Made by a program: the position numbers and the translations under genes. From Solirubrobacterales bacterium (GTDB taxonomy: Bacteria; Actinomycetota; Thermoleophilia; Solirubrobacterales; 70-9): a stretch of 64,000 bases of DNA. Of this stretch, positions 34,321 to 41,754 are shown piece by piece (position 1 is the stretch's first letter; the number at the start of each line of letters is the position of its first letter). The notes below the pieces were generated by a model, which saw nothing but the letters and a program-made list of their open reading frames with translations, was not told the DNA's origin and searched no databases. The stretch covers positions 1-64,000 of the forward strand of contig JAJNAZ010000003.1 of assembly GCA_021155855.1 (NCBI GenBank). Direction: 5' to 3'.

Positions 34321-34328
34321 CGGCGGCG

Positions 34329-34334
34329 AGTCTA
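34329..34334 (-). promoter_or_regulatory. -10 element for the ROK kinase gene
   Basis: TAGACT on the minus strand, 8 nt before ATG 34320. Its TAG is the tadC stop codon (34334-34332), so promoter and coding end are superimposed. Confidence 0.4.
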
Positions 34335-35177
34335 TCCGGCGTGGAGCTGACCGAAGAGCTCATCCGCGTGGGCGACGATCGCCGCCACGATGATCAGCAG
34401 GACCGAGGGTACGAGGACGAGCGCGACGACGAGCTGGATCTTCGGCGCCGCGCGCGCTGCACGCTCCTCGACCCGCCGTCGCGCGTCGCCACGGAGCGTG
34501 GTCGCCTGCAGGTGCAGCTGCTCGGCCAGTGGCGAGCCATAAGTCTGCGAGCGCTCGAGCGCCGCCGCGATCGCCCCCACCTCGGCCCCGGCGACGCGCG
34601 TACGCAAATCCTCGATCGCACCGCGAACGGGCCGGCCGCACTCGATCTCGGCGACCGCGCCGGCGAGCTCGATCGCGAGCGGGCCGCCGGTGCCCGCCGC
34701 GATCTCGCCGAAGACAGTCGCCGCGCTGCGACCGGAGCCCGCGCCGATCGCGAGCATGTCGAGCGCGTCCGGCAGCGCGGCGACGAAGCGGGCCTGTCGG
34801 CGCCGCCCGGCCCGCTCGAGCAGCGCATCGGGCGCCAAAAAGCCGGCCAGCACCAGCAGGACGGCGACCGCGACCGCGAGCCGTGCCGGGACCACCGGCG
34901 CGGCGACGATCGCCATCATGCCGCCGAGGCCCGCGCCGACGAGCTTCGCCGCGATCACGGCGGAGGGGTCGAAGCGTGGCGCCAGACCGGCGCGAGCCAG
35001 CCGCTCGGGCAGCCGCAGTCTGGTCGCGGCCTGCTCGAGCGAGTTCGCACGGCCGCCCGAGAACGCGACCAGCGCCCGGCGCGCCCACCCTCCCAGCTTC
35101 CCCTCGATCGCTCCCGCCAGCTCCCAAACCCCTGCGAATGCGAGCAGCACGGACGCCGCCGCCAGCGCCGCCGTCAC
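34332..35177 (-). CDS. Tad pilus inner-membrane protein TadC-like (T2SSF domain)
   Basis: 281 aa. N-terminal membrane segment, two central segments (AAKLVGAGLGGMMAIVAAPVVPARLAVAVAVLLVLAGFLAPDALL) and a C-terminal one (IQLVVALVLVPSVLLIIVAAIVA). The cytoplasmic T2SSF-type domain includes ALPDALDMLAIGAGSGRSAATVFGEIA and ERSQTYGSPLAEQLHLQATTLRGDARRRVEERA, typical of TadC. With TadB it forms the inner-membrane platform of a Flp/Tad pilus. GTG start overlaps the tadB stop (GTGA). Confidence 0.85.
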   Translation of the reverse strand: MTAALAAASVLLAFAGVWELAGAIEGKLGGWARRALVAFSGGRANSLEQAATRLRLPERLARAGLAPRFDPSAVIAAKLVGAGLGGMMAIVAAPVVPARLAVAVAVLLVLAGFLAPDALLERAGRRRQARFVAALPDALDMLAIGAGSGRSAATVFGEIAAGTGGPLAIELAGAVAEIECGRPVRGAIEDLRTRVAGAEVGAIAAALERSQTYGSPLAEQLHLQATTLRGDARRRVEERAARAAPKIQLVVALVLVPSVLLIIVAAIVAHADELFGQLHAG

Positions 35178-36031
35178 TCGGCGCCCACCCGGCTCAGCCG
35201 CCGGATCGCCACAAACCCGGCCAGTTGCAGCGCCGCGGCAAGCGCGAGCAGCGCCGCCGCCGGGCCGTTCGCGAGTAGGTCACCGACGAACCCGGGCTCG
35301 AGCAGCTCCGCGAGCAGCGCCGCCCCGACCGGCATCGCAACGACGAGCAAGCCGGTGAACCGCGCCTGCGCAGTAGCTGAGCGCGCGTCGGCCTCGACGC
35401 GATCGCGGTCGGCCGCGGCGGCGGCGAAGCGGCGCAACAGGCTCGCCAGGTCGCCGCCGGCGATCTGCTGCGAGAGCACCGCCGCCGCGAACGAATCCAC
35501 CCGCGCCGAGCCGACGCGACGGCGCAGACCCGCGAGCGCCGCGCGCGTCGATACCCCCAACGAGAGCTCCGCGCGAACGCGCCCGAGCTCGGTCGCCGGC
35601 GGGCCCTCCAGCGAGGCGGCGGCCGCGGCGAGCGCCGCTCTCGCCGAGCGACCGGCGGCGAGGGCGTCGGCGACGGCGACCGCGACGTCCGGCAGCCCGC
35701 GGTCCACCGCGCGGCGGTAGCGGGCGCGGCGTCGCGCGATCATCGACGCGGCGGCGGCCGGGCCGGCGGCGGCCAGCAGCGGCGCCGGCCCGGGGCCGAG
35801 AACCACTGTGCCGGCCGCCAGCATCGCCACGGTGCCGATCACCGCCAAGCGCCGGCGTTCGAGCTCGGTCGGCGCATATCCCTCGCTGCCGGCGCGTTGC
35901 AGCGGCTCTAGCGCGGTGGCGAGCCAGCGACCCGCCACCGGGGTCGCCAGCGCCGCCTCGCGCAGGGCAACCGCCGCGAGGCCACCCGCGACTGCGGCGG
36001 CCGCGATCCCCAGCGCTTGTGCGAGGCTCAC
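35174..36031 (-). CDS. Tad pilus inner-membrane protein TadB-like (T2SSF domain)
   Basis: 285 aa. Hydrophobic N-terminus, a central pair of membrane segments (LAVIGTVAMLAAGTVVLGPGPAPLLAAAGPAAAASMIA), the T2SSF core (GLPDVAVAVADALAAGRSARAALAAAAASL and AVLSQQIAGGDLASLLRRFAAAAADRDRVEADARSATAQARFTG) and two C-terminal segments. GTG 36031 overlaps the cpaF stop as GTGA and was preferred to GTG 36043. The sequence is extremely alanine-rich, so family assignment leans on the conserved core and on position between cpaF and tadC. Confidence 0.85.
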   Translation of the reverse strand: MSLAQALGIAAAAVAGGLAAVALREAALATPVAGRWLATALEPLQRAGSEGYAPTELERRRLAVIGTVAMLAAGTVVLGPGPAPLLAAAGPAAAASMIARRRARYRRAVDRGLPDVAVAVADALAAGRSARAALAAAAASLEGPPATELGRVRAELSLGVSTRAALAGLRRRVGSARVDSFAAAVLSQQIAGGDLASLLRRFAAAAADRDRVEADARSATAQARFTGLLVVAMPVGAALLAELLEPGFVGDLLANGPAAALLALAAALQLAGFVAIRRLSRVGAE

Positions 36032-37212
36032 TCCCGCCTCCACAGCTCGCGCACGCCGACCCCGGCGGCGGCGGCGCGCAGGACCTCGGCCACCTCGGTA
36101 ACCCGTCTCGCTCCGGCTGGCCCGCGCGCCATGTGCACGACGAGGTCCACCCCGCGCGCCAGCTGCTCGCGAATCGCCTCGTGCGGAAGGCCGACCCCGG
36201 CCATCAGCGCCAGAGTCTCGACCCGACGCAGCGCGTCGGCGGGCGAGTTGGCGTGCACGGTCGAAAGCGCCCCGTCGTGACCGGTGTTGAGCGCGGTCAG
36301 CAGGTCGAGCGCCTCCGCCCCGCGGACCTCGCCGATCACGATCCGGTCGGGGCGCATTCGGAGCGCGTTTCGCAGCAGCTCGCGGATCGTCAGCTCGCCA
36401 CGCCCCTCGACCGAGGCCGGGCGGCTCTCGAGCCTGACCACGTGCGGCTGACGCAGGCGGAGCTCGGCCGCATCCTCGATCGTGACCACACGCTCGTCGG
36501 GCCCGATCCAGGTCGAGAGCGCGTTCAGGAGCGTGGTCTTGCCCGAGCCGGTTCCCCCGGAGACGAGGATGCTGCGGCGCGCGGCGACGGCCTCGGCCAG
36601 CAGGCCGTGCACCTCGACGGTGAAGGTGCCGCCGGCGAGCAGCTCATCGGGGTCGGGCCGAACGGCGGTGAAGCGGCGCAGGGAGAGCGCCGGGCCGTCG
36701 ACGGCGAGCGGCGGAATGACCACGTTGACCCGCGAGCCGTCGGCGAGTCGCGCGTCGGCCATCGGGCTGAGCTCGTCGACGCGGCGACCGACCGGCGCCA
36801 GGATGCGCTCAATCGCGTCGCGGAGCTGTTGCTCGGACTCGAAGCGGACATCGGAGCGCTCGATCCGCCCGCGACGCTCGACGTACACCGCGTCGTGGCC
36901 GTTGACCATCACCTCCTCGACCTCGTCGTCGGTGAGCAGCTCCTCGAGCGGGCCGAGGCCGACGGTGTCGCGGAGGACCAGGTCGATGATCCGCTCGCGC
37001 CGAGCGTCCGAGAGCACCGCCGCGGCCTCGTCGACCAGCTCGCGCACTGTGTGCTCGAGGTCTACGTCGCCCGAGGCCTCGGCGCGCCGGCGGTCCACCA
37101 GCCGCAGCCGCAGCTCGGCGGCGAGCACGCGCGAGTGATCCTCGGGGGTGGCGATGCCGAATTGAGGCGCCGGGAGCGCCGATCTCTCCCCAGCGAGCAG
37201 AATGGAGGGCAT
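36028..37212 (-). CDS. Tad pilus assembly ATPase CpaF/TadA
   Basis: 394 aa secretion ATPase. N-terminal helical domain, then [58 protein letters not shown], Walker [20 protein letters not shown], the Asp box [11 protein letters not shown], and Walker B/His box [36 protein letters not shown]. It powers pilin assembly. No pilin, TadZ or secretin-like gene is visible in the window, so the locus is only part of a Tad system. Start ATG 37212 has no obvious ribosome-binding site or -10. Confidence 0.93.
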   Translation of the reverse strand: MPSILLAGERSALPAPQFGIATPEDHSRVLAAELRLRLVDRRRAEASGDVDLEHTVRELVDEAAAVLSDARRERIIDLVLRDTVGLGPLEELLTDDEVEEVMVNGHDAVYVERRGRIERSDVRFESEQQLRDAIERILAPVGRRVDELSPMADARLADGSRVNVVIPPLAVDGPALSLRRFTAVRPDPDELLAGGTFTVEVHGLLAEAVAARRSILVSGGTGSGKTTLLNALSTWIGPDERVVTIEDAAELRLRQPHVVRLESRPASVEGRGELTIRELLRNALRMRPDRIVIGEVRGAEALDLLTALNTGHDGALSTVHANSPADALRRVETLALMAGVGLPHEAIREQLARGVDLVVHMARGPAGARRVTEVAEVLRAAAAGVGVRELWRRE

Positions 37213-37257
37213 GAGCGCTCGACCCCGCTTGACGCGCGAGCGCGATCGGGGCTTACC

Positions 37258-38019
37258 GTGAGCGCCCTCGAGCTGGTCTTAGTCGCGGCGGTGCTGGTCG
37301 GCATGTCGGTGCAGAGCGCCATCGGCTTCGGCTTCGCGTTCTTCGTCGCGCCGGCAGCGTTCGCGGCTTTTACGGCGGAGCAGGCGGTGATGCTGGTGCT
37401 GCTGCTCGCGATCGCGATCAACTGCTTGGTGCTGTTCGCGGAGCGGCGCCCGACGCGGGTCGCCCGACGCGAGACCGCGACCGTGGTGATCGCCGCGATC
37501 CCGGGCATGGTGACGGGCGCCTGGGTCGTCACCGAGGTCGAGCAGAGCACGCTCCAGGTGCTCGTCGGCGTGATCGTCCTCGCCGGGGCGGTGGCGCAGT
37601 CGATCGCTCGCGGCGGCGACGAGCACGTACCGGCGCGAGCGGCGGAGCACGTCGCCCCCGTCGAGGTCGGCGGCGGCTTCGCCGCCGGCGTGCTGACGAC
37701 CTCGGTAAGCGTCAACGGCCCGGCCCTGGTGCTGGTCTTCTCGAGTTTGGGGATGCGGGGCGAGCGGCTGCGCGACTCGCTCGCCGCGACGCTGCTCGGC
37801 CTCAGCCTGCCGGCGGCGGCGATCGTCCCCCTGTTCGCCGGCGGTGGCGGGGCGCTGCCCGAGGGCTGGGTGCTTGCCGTATGCGTGCCGGCGGTGCTGG
37901 TCGGCCACCGGTTCGGCGCCGCGGTCTTTCGCCGCCTCGACGATGGCTCGCACCACCGCGTGGCGCTCGGCGCGGCGGCGCTCGCCGGGCTGCTGAGCAT
38001 CGGCGCGGCCGTTCTCTGA
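37258..38019 (+). CDS. TauE/SafE-family membrane permease
   Basis: 253 aa with about 8 membrane segments. The first repeat has VGMSVQSAIGFGFAFFVAPAAFA and the second GGGFAAGVLTTSVSVNGPALVLVFSSLGM, the duplicated motifs of TauE/SafE (DUF81) proteins, which are proposed exporters of sulfite or organosulfonates. GTG 37258 starts the family region; the frame is open far upstream (track start 36019), but that part is cpaF shadow. A 19-codon frame (ATG 37202 to TGA 37261) ends in a GTGA overlap with this start and could be a leader; this is speculative. It is divergent from cpaF and splits the Tad genes. Confidence 0.82.
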   Translation: MSALELVLVAAVLVGMSVQSAIGFGFAFFVAPAAFAAFTAEQAVMLVLLLAIAINCLVLFAERRPTRVARRETATVVIAAIPGMVTGAWVVTEVEQSTLQVLVGVIVLAGAVAQSIARGGDEHVPARAAEHVAPVEVGGGFAAGVLTTSVSVNGPALVLVFSSLGMRGERLRDSLAATLLGLSLPAAAIVPLFAGGGGALPEGWVLAVCVPAVLVGHRFGAAVFRRLDDGSHHRVALGAAALAGLLSIGAAVL

Positions 38020-38024
38020 CCTAC

Positions 38025-38030
38025 TAGCCT
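38025..38030 (+). promoter_or_regulatory. -10 element for leaderless macrodomain gene
   Basis: TAGCCT followed by 6 nt and ATG 38037, immediately after the TauE gene stop. No Shine-Dalgarno. Confidence 0.45.
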
Positions 38031-38036
38031 GCGCCA

Positions 38037-38543
38037 ATGACCGAGATCGAAGTGTTCGACGGCGACATCACCAGGCTCGAGGTGGAGGCGATCACCAACG
38101 CCGCCAACACCGACCTTCGCCACGGCGGCGGCGTTGCCGGCGCGATCTCCCGGGCCGGTGGCCCCTCGATCCAGGCCGAAAGCGGCCGGCTGGCTCCGAT
38201 CGCGCTCGGCGAGGCGGTCGCCACCGATGCCGGAGACCTGCCGGCGCGCTGGGTGATCCACGCCGCGACCATGCACCTCGGCGGGCCGACCTCCGCCGAG
38301 GCGATCCGCTCGGCGACGGCGAGCGCGCTCAGGGTCGCCGACGAACTCGGCGCGCGCTCACTCGGCCTCGTCGCCTTCGGCACCGGCGTCGGCGGTTTCG
38401 AGGTTTCCGAGGCGGCCCGGATCGAGGCCGAGGAGGTACGGCGCCACCTCGCAGCCGACAGCGCGCTGCAGCGGATCGTGTTCTGCGTCTTCGGCGAGCC
38501 GGCGCGGGCGGCATTCGAACGCGCGCTGAGCAAGACGCTCTAG
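38037..38543 (+). CDS. Macrodomain (ADP-ribose-binding) protein
   Basis: 168 aa, a single macrodomain. VFDGDITRLEVEAITNAANTDLRHGGGVAGAISRAGG contains the ADP-ribose-binding Asn and glycine loop, followed by WVIHAATMHLGGPTSAEAIRSATASAL, and SLGLVAFGTGVGGFEVSEAARI forms the second phosphate loop. The family hydrolyses or binds ADP-ribose and O-acetyl-ADP-ribose. GGV rather than the catalytic GGGVDG-type extension leaves the exact activity open. Leaderless by its -10; stop codon is 3 bp from the convergent cpaB-like gene. Confidence 0.9.
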   Translation: MTEIEVFDGDITRLEVEAITNAANTDLRHGGGVAGAISRAGGPSIQAESGRLAPIALGEAVATDAGDLPARWVIHAATMHLGGPTSAEAIRSATASALRVADELGARSLGLVAFGTGVGGFEVSEAARIEAEEVRRHLAADSALQRIVFCVFGEPARAAFERALSKTL

Positions 38544-38545
38544 CC

Positions 38546-39220
38546 CTAGCGTCCGATCAGCCGCACGCTGCGGGCGAAGCTTTCAGCGTGGATCAGGCGC
38601 AGCGCCTGCGCGCGGCTGAGCGCCAGGGTCGCGACCCAGGCGTCGGCCGCCGGGCCGGCGAGGACGTCGTCGGGCGCCGACCGCTCAGCCGGGCGCAGCT
38701 CGATCAGCGCGACGCCCCTGGCGGCTACGTAGGTGCGGCCCGCGCCGCCGCCAGGTCCCGGCTCGCTGGTCACCACCACGTCCACCCACCGGCCGGTACC
38801 ACCCGGTCCGGCGCCCAGCGCGCCGGCGCCCTGGACGCCGATCTCGACCGGGCGCCGCCCTTTCTCGAGACGCTGGGTGCGCTCTCGCTCGGCGCCCCGG
38901 CGCTCGAGCTGCGAGCCGAGCAAATAGCCGCCGGCGGGGATCGGCACCGCCGGCGAGCGGCCGAGCGCCTCGGCCGGGCTGCTGAACGCGTCGGGGGGCA
39001 CGAAGCGTTCGGGGACGCGGCGGCGCTCGAGCGCCCGGCGGATCACCCGGCCGCGCAGGTGTTGGCGCGCCGGTAGGGGCTCGGTCGCGACGACGACGTC
39101 GCGCAGTTCACCGATCTGCTCCGTGGGGTCTGTTTCGGGACCGCCCGTGGCCGAAGCGGCCAGCCCGGCGCAGAGCGCCGCGGCGGCGGCGAAGGAGATC
39201 GCCCGCGCGCGGCGACTCAC
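38546..39220 (-). CDS. CpaB/RcpC-like pilus assembly protein (SAF domain)
   Basis: 224 aa with a signal-peptide-like N-terminus (AISFAAAAALCAGLAASA). The SAF domain covers VVVATEPLPARQHLRGRVIRRALERRRVPERFVPPDAF, SPAVPIPAGGYLLGSQL. The C-terminal part RWVDVVVTSEPGPGGGAGRTYVAARGVALIELRP matches the RcpC/CpaB beta region. In Tad systems this periplasmic or extracytoplasmic protein joins assembly machinery to the envelope. GTG 39220 overlaps the histidine kinase stop (GTGA), placing it at the end of a DUF192-RR-HK-cpaB operon. Confidence 0.8.
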   Translation of the reverse strand: MSRRARAISFAAAAALCAGLAASATGGPETDPTEQIGELRDVVVATEPLPARQHLRGRVIRRALERRRVPERFVPPDAFSSPAEALGRSPAVPIPAGGYLLGSQLERRGAERERTQRLEKGRRPVEIGVQGAGALGAGPGGTGRWVDVVVTSEPGPGGGAGRTYVAARGVALIELRPAERSAPDDVLAGPAADAWVATLALSRAQALRLIHAESFARSVRLIGR

Positions 39221-39978
39221 GCGGCCGGCGCCGGCTCACGCCCATCGGCGAGCGGCAGCTCGATCACGGCGCACGTCCCGCCGGGGTGGCGGCAGGCTGC
39301 GAAGCGGCCGCCGTGAGCCGCAGCGACGTCGGCGACCACGCCGAGGCCGAGGCCCCGGCGCGGATCGGCGCGCCTGCGACGGGCAGCGTCGCCGCGCGGT
39401 CGCGGCGCCGCGACCGGGGCAAGTGACGCTGCAACCGCGTCCCCGGGGGGCCCGTCGCTGACCAGCAGCCTGAGGCGACCGGTGCGCAGCAACCCCTCGA
39501 CCCGGACCGGGCCGGAGCCGTGCTCGAGTGCGTTCGCGATCAGGTTGTCGAGCGCCCGTGCGATCGCCGCCGGATCGCAGAGGACCCGCGAGCCCTCCGC
39601 CCGCCAACGTAATTCGATTCTGCGGCCGGCAAGCGCCGCCGCGGTGCGCCAGCGACCGACAGCATCCGCGGCGAGCTCGCCGGCCTCGGCGACCCGTCGG
39701 CCGCCACCCGGCGGGTCGCCGTTGACGACGCGGTCGAGATCGGCGAGCGCGGCGAGCGCGAGGTCGAGCTGATCGCGGGGCGGGCCCTGGGCGCGCGACC
39801 GGGATCGAACCCGCGTCGTCAACGTCAATGCCTGAAGCGGGCGACGGAGCTCGTGCAGGGCCCGGTTGAGGCGCTCACGCCTGCGACTCGCCCGCACCCG
39901 GTCGACGACCACCACCGAGGCCAGGATCAGCGCCAGCGGCCAGGCCAAAACCGCGTTCTCAGCGATCGGGTCCAACAT
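39217..39978 (-). CDS. Compact membrane-anchored sensor histidine kinase
   Basis: 253 aa. One membrane segment near the N-terminus (AENAVLAWPLALILASVVVVDRV), a dimerisation helix with the phospho-acceptor His in LNRALHELRRPLQALTL, and a catalytic domain with N-box ALDNLIANALEHGSG, G1-like LRLLVSDGPPGD, G2 RRGLGLGVVADVAAAHGG and GGTCAVIELPL. There is no extracytoplasmic sensor or HAMP domain, so the signal is membrane-related or comes from a partner. It overlaps the response regulator gene by 20 bp and is coupled to cpaB. Confidence 0.85.
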   Translation of the reverse strand: MLDPIAENAVLAWPLALILASVVVVDRVRASRRRERLNRALHELRRPLQALTLTTRVRSRSRAQGPPRDQLDLALAALADLDRVVNGDPPGGGRRVAEAGELAADAVGRWRTAAALAGRRIELRWRAEGSRVLCDPAAIARALDNLIANALEHGSGPVRVEGLLRTGRLRLLVSDGPPGDAVAASLAPVAAPRPRGDAARRRRADPRRGLGLGVVADVAAAHGGRFAACRHPGGTCAVIELPLADGREPAPAA

Positions 39979-40699
39979 CTTCCTCGGGCCCGTCGATCAG
40001 CCGGTATCCGACGCCCCAGCAGTTGACGACGTAACGCCCGGACTCGGGATCGAGCTTGCGTCGCAGGCGGCTCGCGTGGGAGTCGAGCGTGCGGGTCCGG
40101 CCCATCGAGCGAAAGCCCCAGACGTCCCGCAGCAGCTCGGACTTCGTGAACACGCGGGTGGGCTCCGCGGCGAGCGCCCGCAGGAGGCTGAACTCCTTGT
40201 TTGCGAGGCGCACCGGGCGGCCGCCGACGCTCGCCTCGCGGCGGACCGTGTCGACGAAGATCTCGCCGACGCGCAGAGGTCCGGCGCGCCGCCCGTCGCG
40301 CCGGCGCAGGACGGCGCGGATGCGAACGACGACCTCCTGGATCGCGAACGGCTTGACCACGTAGTCGTCGGCGCCGCAGTCGAAGCCGCGCAACCGGTCC
40401 GCGTCGGTGCCGCGACCGCTGAGCACGATCACCGGCAGCTCTGGGTCGTAATGACCGGTCAGTCCCTCGCAGGCGCGGATCTCGCGCAGCACGTCGAGCC
40501 CGGGCGCGTCGGGAAGGTTGAGATCGAGCAGCAGCACATCGGGCTGCTTGAAGTGACAGAGCCGGAGCGCGTCCGCGGCCGTCGGTGCCGGGAGGGCGCG
40601 AAAGCGGTCCGCCTCGAGGTGGTCGCAGAGCAGCTCGAGCGTCGACGCATCGTCGTCGCAGACCACCACCGTCGCCTCCGGCTCGCGGCGGGGGAGCAT
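39959..40699 (-). CDS. OmpR/PhoB-type response regulator
   Basis: 246 aa. The receiver domain has VVVCDDDASTLELL (acidic pocket), phospho-Asp in VLLLDLNLPDAPG, VIVLSGRG and the Lys in DDYVVKPFAI. The winged-helix DNA-binding domain follows (VRLANKEFSLLRALAAEPTRVFTKSELLRDVWG, TLDSHASRLRRKLDPESGRYVVNCWGVGYRL). ATG 40699 overlaps the DUF192 stop (ATGA); the track extension to 41302 is not real. It is the partner of the downstream kinase and a likely regulator of the CpaB-linked operon. Confidence 0.92.
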   Translation of the reverse strand: MLPRREPEATVVVCDDDASTLELLCDHLEADRFRALPAPTAADALRLCHFKQPDVLLLDLNLPDAPGLDVLREIRACEGLTGHYDPELPVIVLSGRGTDADRLRGFDCGADDYVVKPFAIQEVVVRIRAVLRRRDGRRAGPLRVGEIFVDTVRREASVGGRPVRLANKEFSLLRALAAEPTRVFTKSELLRDVWGFRSMGRTRTLDSHASRLRRKLDPESGRYVVNCWGVGYRLIDGPEEDVGPDR

Positions 40700-41031
40700 C
40701 ACTCGCCCGCGTTCGTCGGGCGCCGGCATGGCAGCTCGACCACCGCCGTCGCCCGCGGCTCGCGCAGGACGCGGTTGGGCGGCACCGAGCCGCGCATCGC
40801 GACCGGGGTCAGCCTCGCGTCGACGAAGACGACGTGGATCGGGAAGCGCATCCCGAACGTGTGCACGCTGCGACAGCGGGGGATCAGCAACCCCTCCCCC
40901 GCGCGCTCGACCGACAGCAGCGCGAGACCGAGCAGGCGGGAGAGGGCTGTGACCGCCACCGGCACCCGCCTGGAGGAGACGTCCGCGGTGGGGAGCCGGC
41001 GGAAGCGAAGCGGGCGAGCGGTGGCGGTCAC
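40699..41031 (-). CDS. DUF192 protein
   Basis: 110 aa. The family core is readable: LSRLLGLALLSVERAGEGLLIPRCRSVHTFGMRFPIHVVFVDARLTPVAMRGSVPPNR, with the characteristic S-x-H-T-x-x-M-x-F-P-I/L block. Biochemical role is unknown. In several bacteria DUF192 genes sit beside Tad/Flp pilus loci, which fits this context. GTG 41031 is the first gene of a DUF192-RR-HK-cpaB operon; no clear promoter element was found upstream. Confidence 0.82.
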   Translation of the reverse strand: MTATARPLRFRRLPTADVSSRRVPVAVTALSRLLGLALLSVERAGEGLLIPRCRSVHTFGMRFPIHVVFVDARLTPVAMRGSVPPNRVLREPRATAVVELPCRRPTNAGE

Positions 41032-41122
41032 GCGGCGTACAACCCCGAGCCGCGCGGACGTGCCCCCTGGGCCTGCCGGGGCTCAGCTGGTGCGCGAGCT
41101 CGACCTCGAGGATTCCCGGCTC

Positions 41123-41172
41123 GAGATCTGAGCGAACGGATCTCCTTCGACGCAAGGAGTGCAAATCCTTGC
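41123..41172. repeat. Two adjacent stem-loops in the 41-kb intergenic region
   Basis: GAGATC / GATCTC with a 10-nt loop (41123-41144), then GCAAGGA / TCCTTGC with a 7-nt loop (41152-41172). They lie between the divergent DUF192 and 41272 genes. The second is a perfect 7+7 repeat that could be a dimeric regulator operator; neither is followed by a T-run. Confidence 0.4.
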
Positions 41173-41271
41173 CCACCTCAGGCGTCGCCGAAGCGCGCCG
41201 GCCGGCCATCGGCAAAGATGCGCGCACCTGGAAGGACGGCCCGCCGGGAGTAGTTTCCCGGGTGGGGGAAA

Positions 41272-41754
41272 GTGATCGGAAACCAGACGGTGGAGAAGGC
41301 AACTCGCAGAGGCAATTACGAGTCGGGCTCCGACTACGTCCTCGAGTACGGCGAGCTGCGCTTCTCGTTCAACGAGCACGATTTCGCCCAGCGGGTCGAG
41401 CAAGCGGCGGTGAAGCTCGACTTCGTCGAGGTCGGCCTCGAGTCCGAGGAGCTCCACGATCTGCTCGAGCTGGCGGTCAACGGCGAGATCCGCGAACCCA
41501 CCTCGCCGCTCGGCGAGCACATCAACGAGCACTGGACGGAGCTCGTTGGTCCCGCGAACCGCAGCCTGGTGCACTGGATCCGCCGGCTCGTCTTCCGTGG
41601 CGCCTGGCTCGACCAGCGGGTCAAGGAGGGCGAGCTCGACATCGTCTTCGATCAGGACACGCACACGTTCGGCTACGTGCAGCCGGACCGCGACGCGGAG
41701 CCGATCGAGCTCTCGCGCGAGCCCTCCTGGGCCGGGCTCGCCTACCGCCGCTAG
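41272..41754 (+). CDS. Conserved-looking hypothetical protein
   Basis: 160 aa acidic soluble protein with no family I recognise. It has an even distribution of hydrophobic and charged residues, a central Glu-rich helix region (QAAVKLDFVEVGLESEELHDLLELAVNGEI), NRSLVHWIRRLVFRGAWLDQRVKEG, and ends FGYVQPDRDAEPIELSREPSWAGLAYRR. GTG 41272 is preceded by GGGTGGGGG, a plausible ribosome-binding site, and TAGTTT at 41251 is a possible -10. Its TAG stop shares the palindrome CTAG with the convergent rho-like stop. Codon use and composition match genuine genes here. Confidence 0.7.
   Translation: MIGNQTVEKATRRGNYESGSDYVLEYGELRFSFNEHDFAQRVEQAAVKLDFVEVGLESEELHDLLELAVNGEIREPTSPLGEHINEHWTELVGPANRSLVHWIRRLVFRGAWLDQRVKEGELDIVFDQDTHTFGYVQPDRDAEPIELSREPSWAGLAYRR

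Noticed and set aside
36019-37257. N-terminal extension of the TauE permease
   Set aside because: The frame is open but antisense to cpaF, and the translation is Arg/Gly-rich shadow. The permease begins at GTG 37258.
40727-41302. Upstream extension of the OmpR-type regulator (track ORF to 41302)
   Set aside because: It runs through DUF192 in another frame. ATG 40699 with an ATGA overlap gives the normal regulator length.
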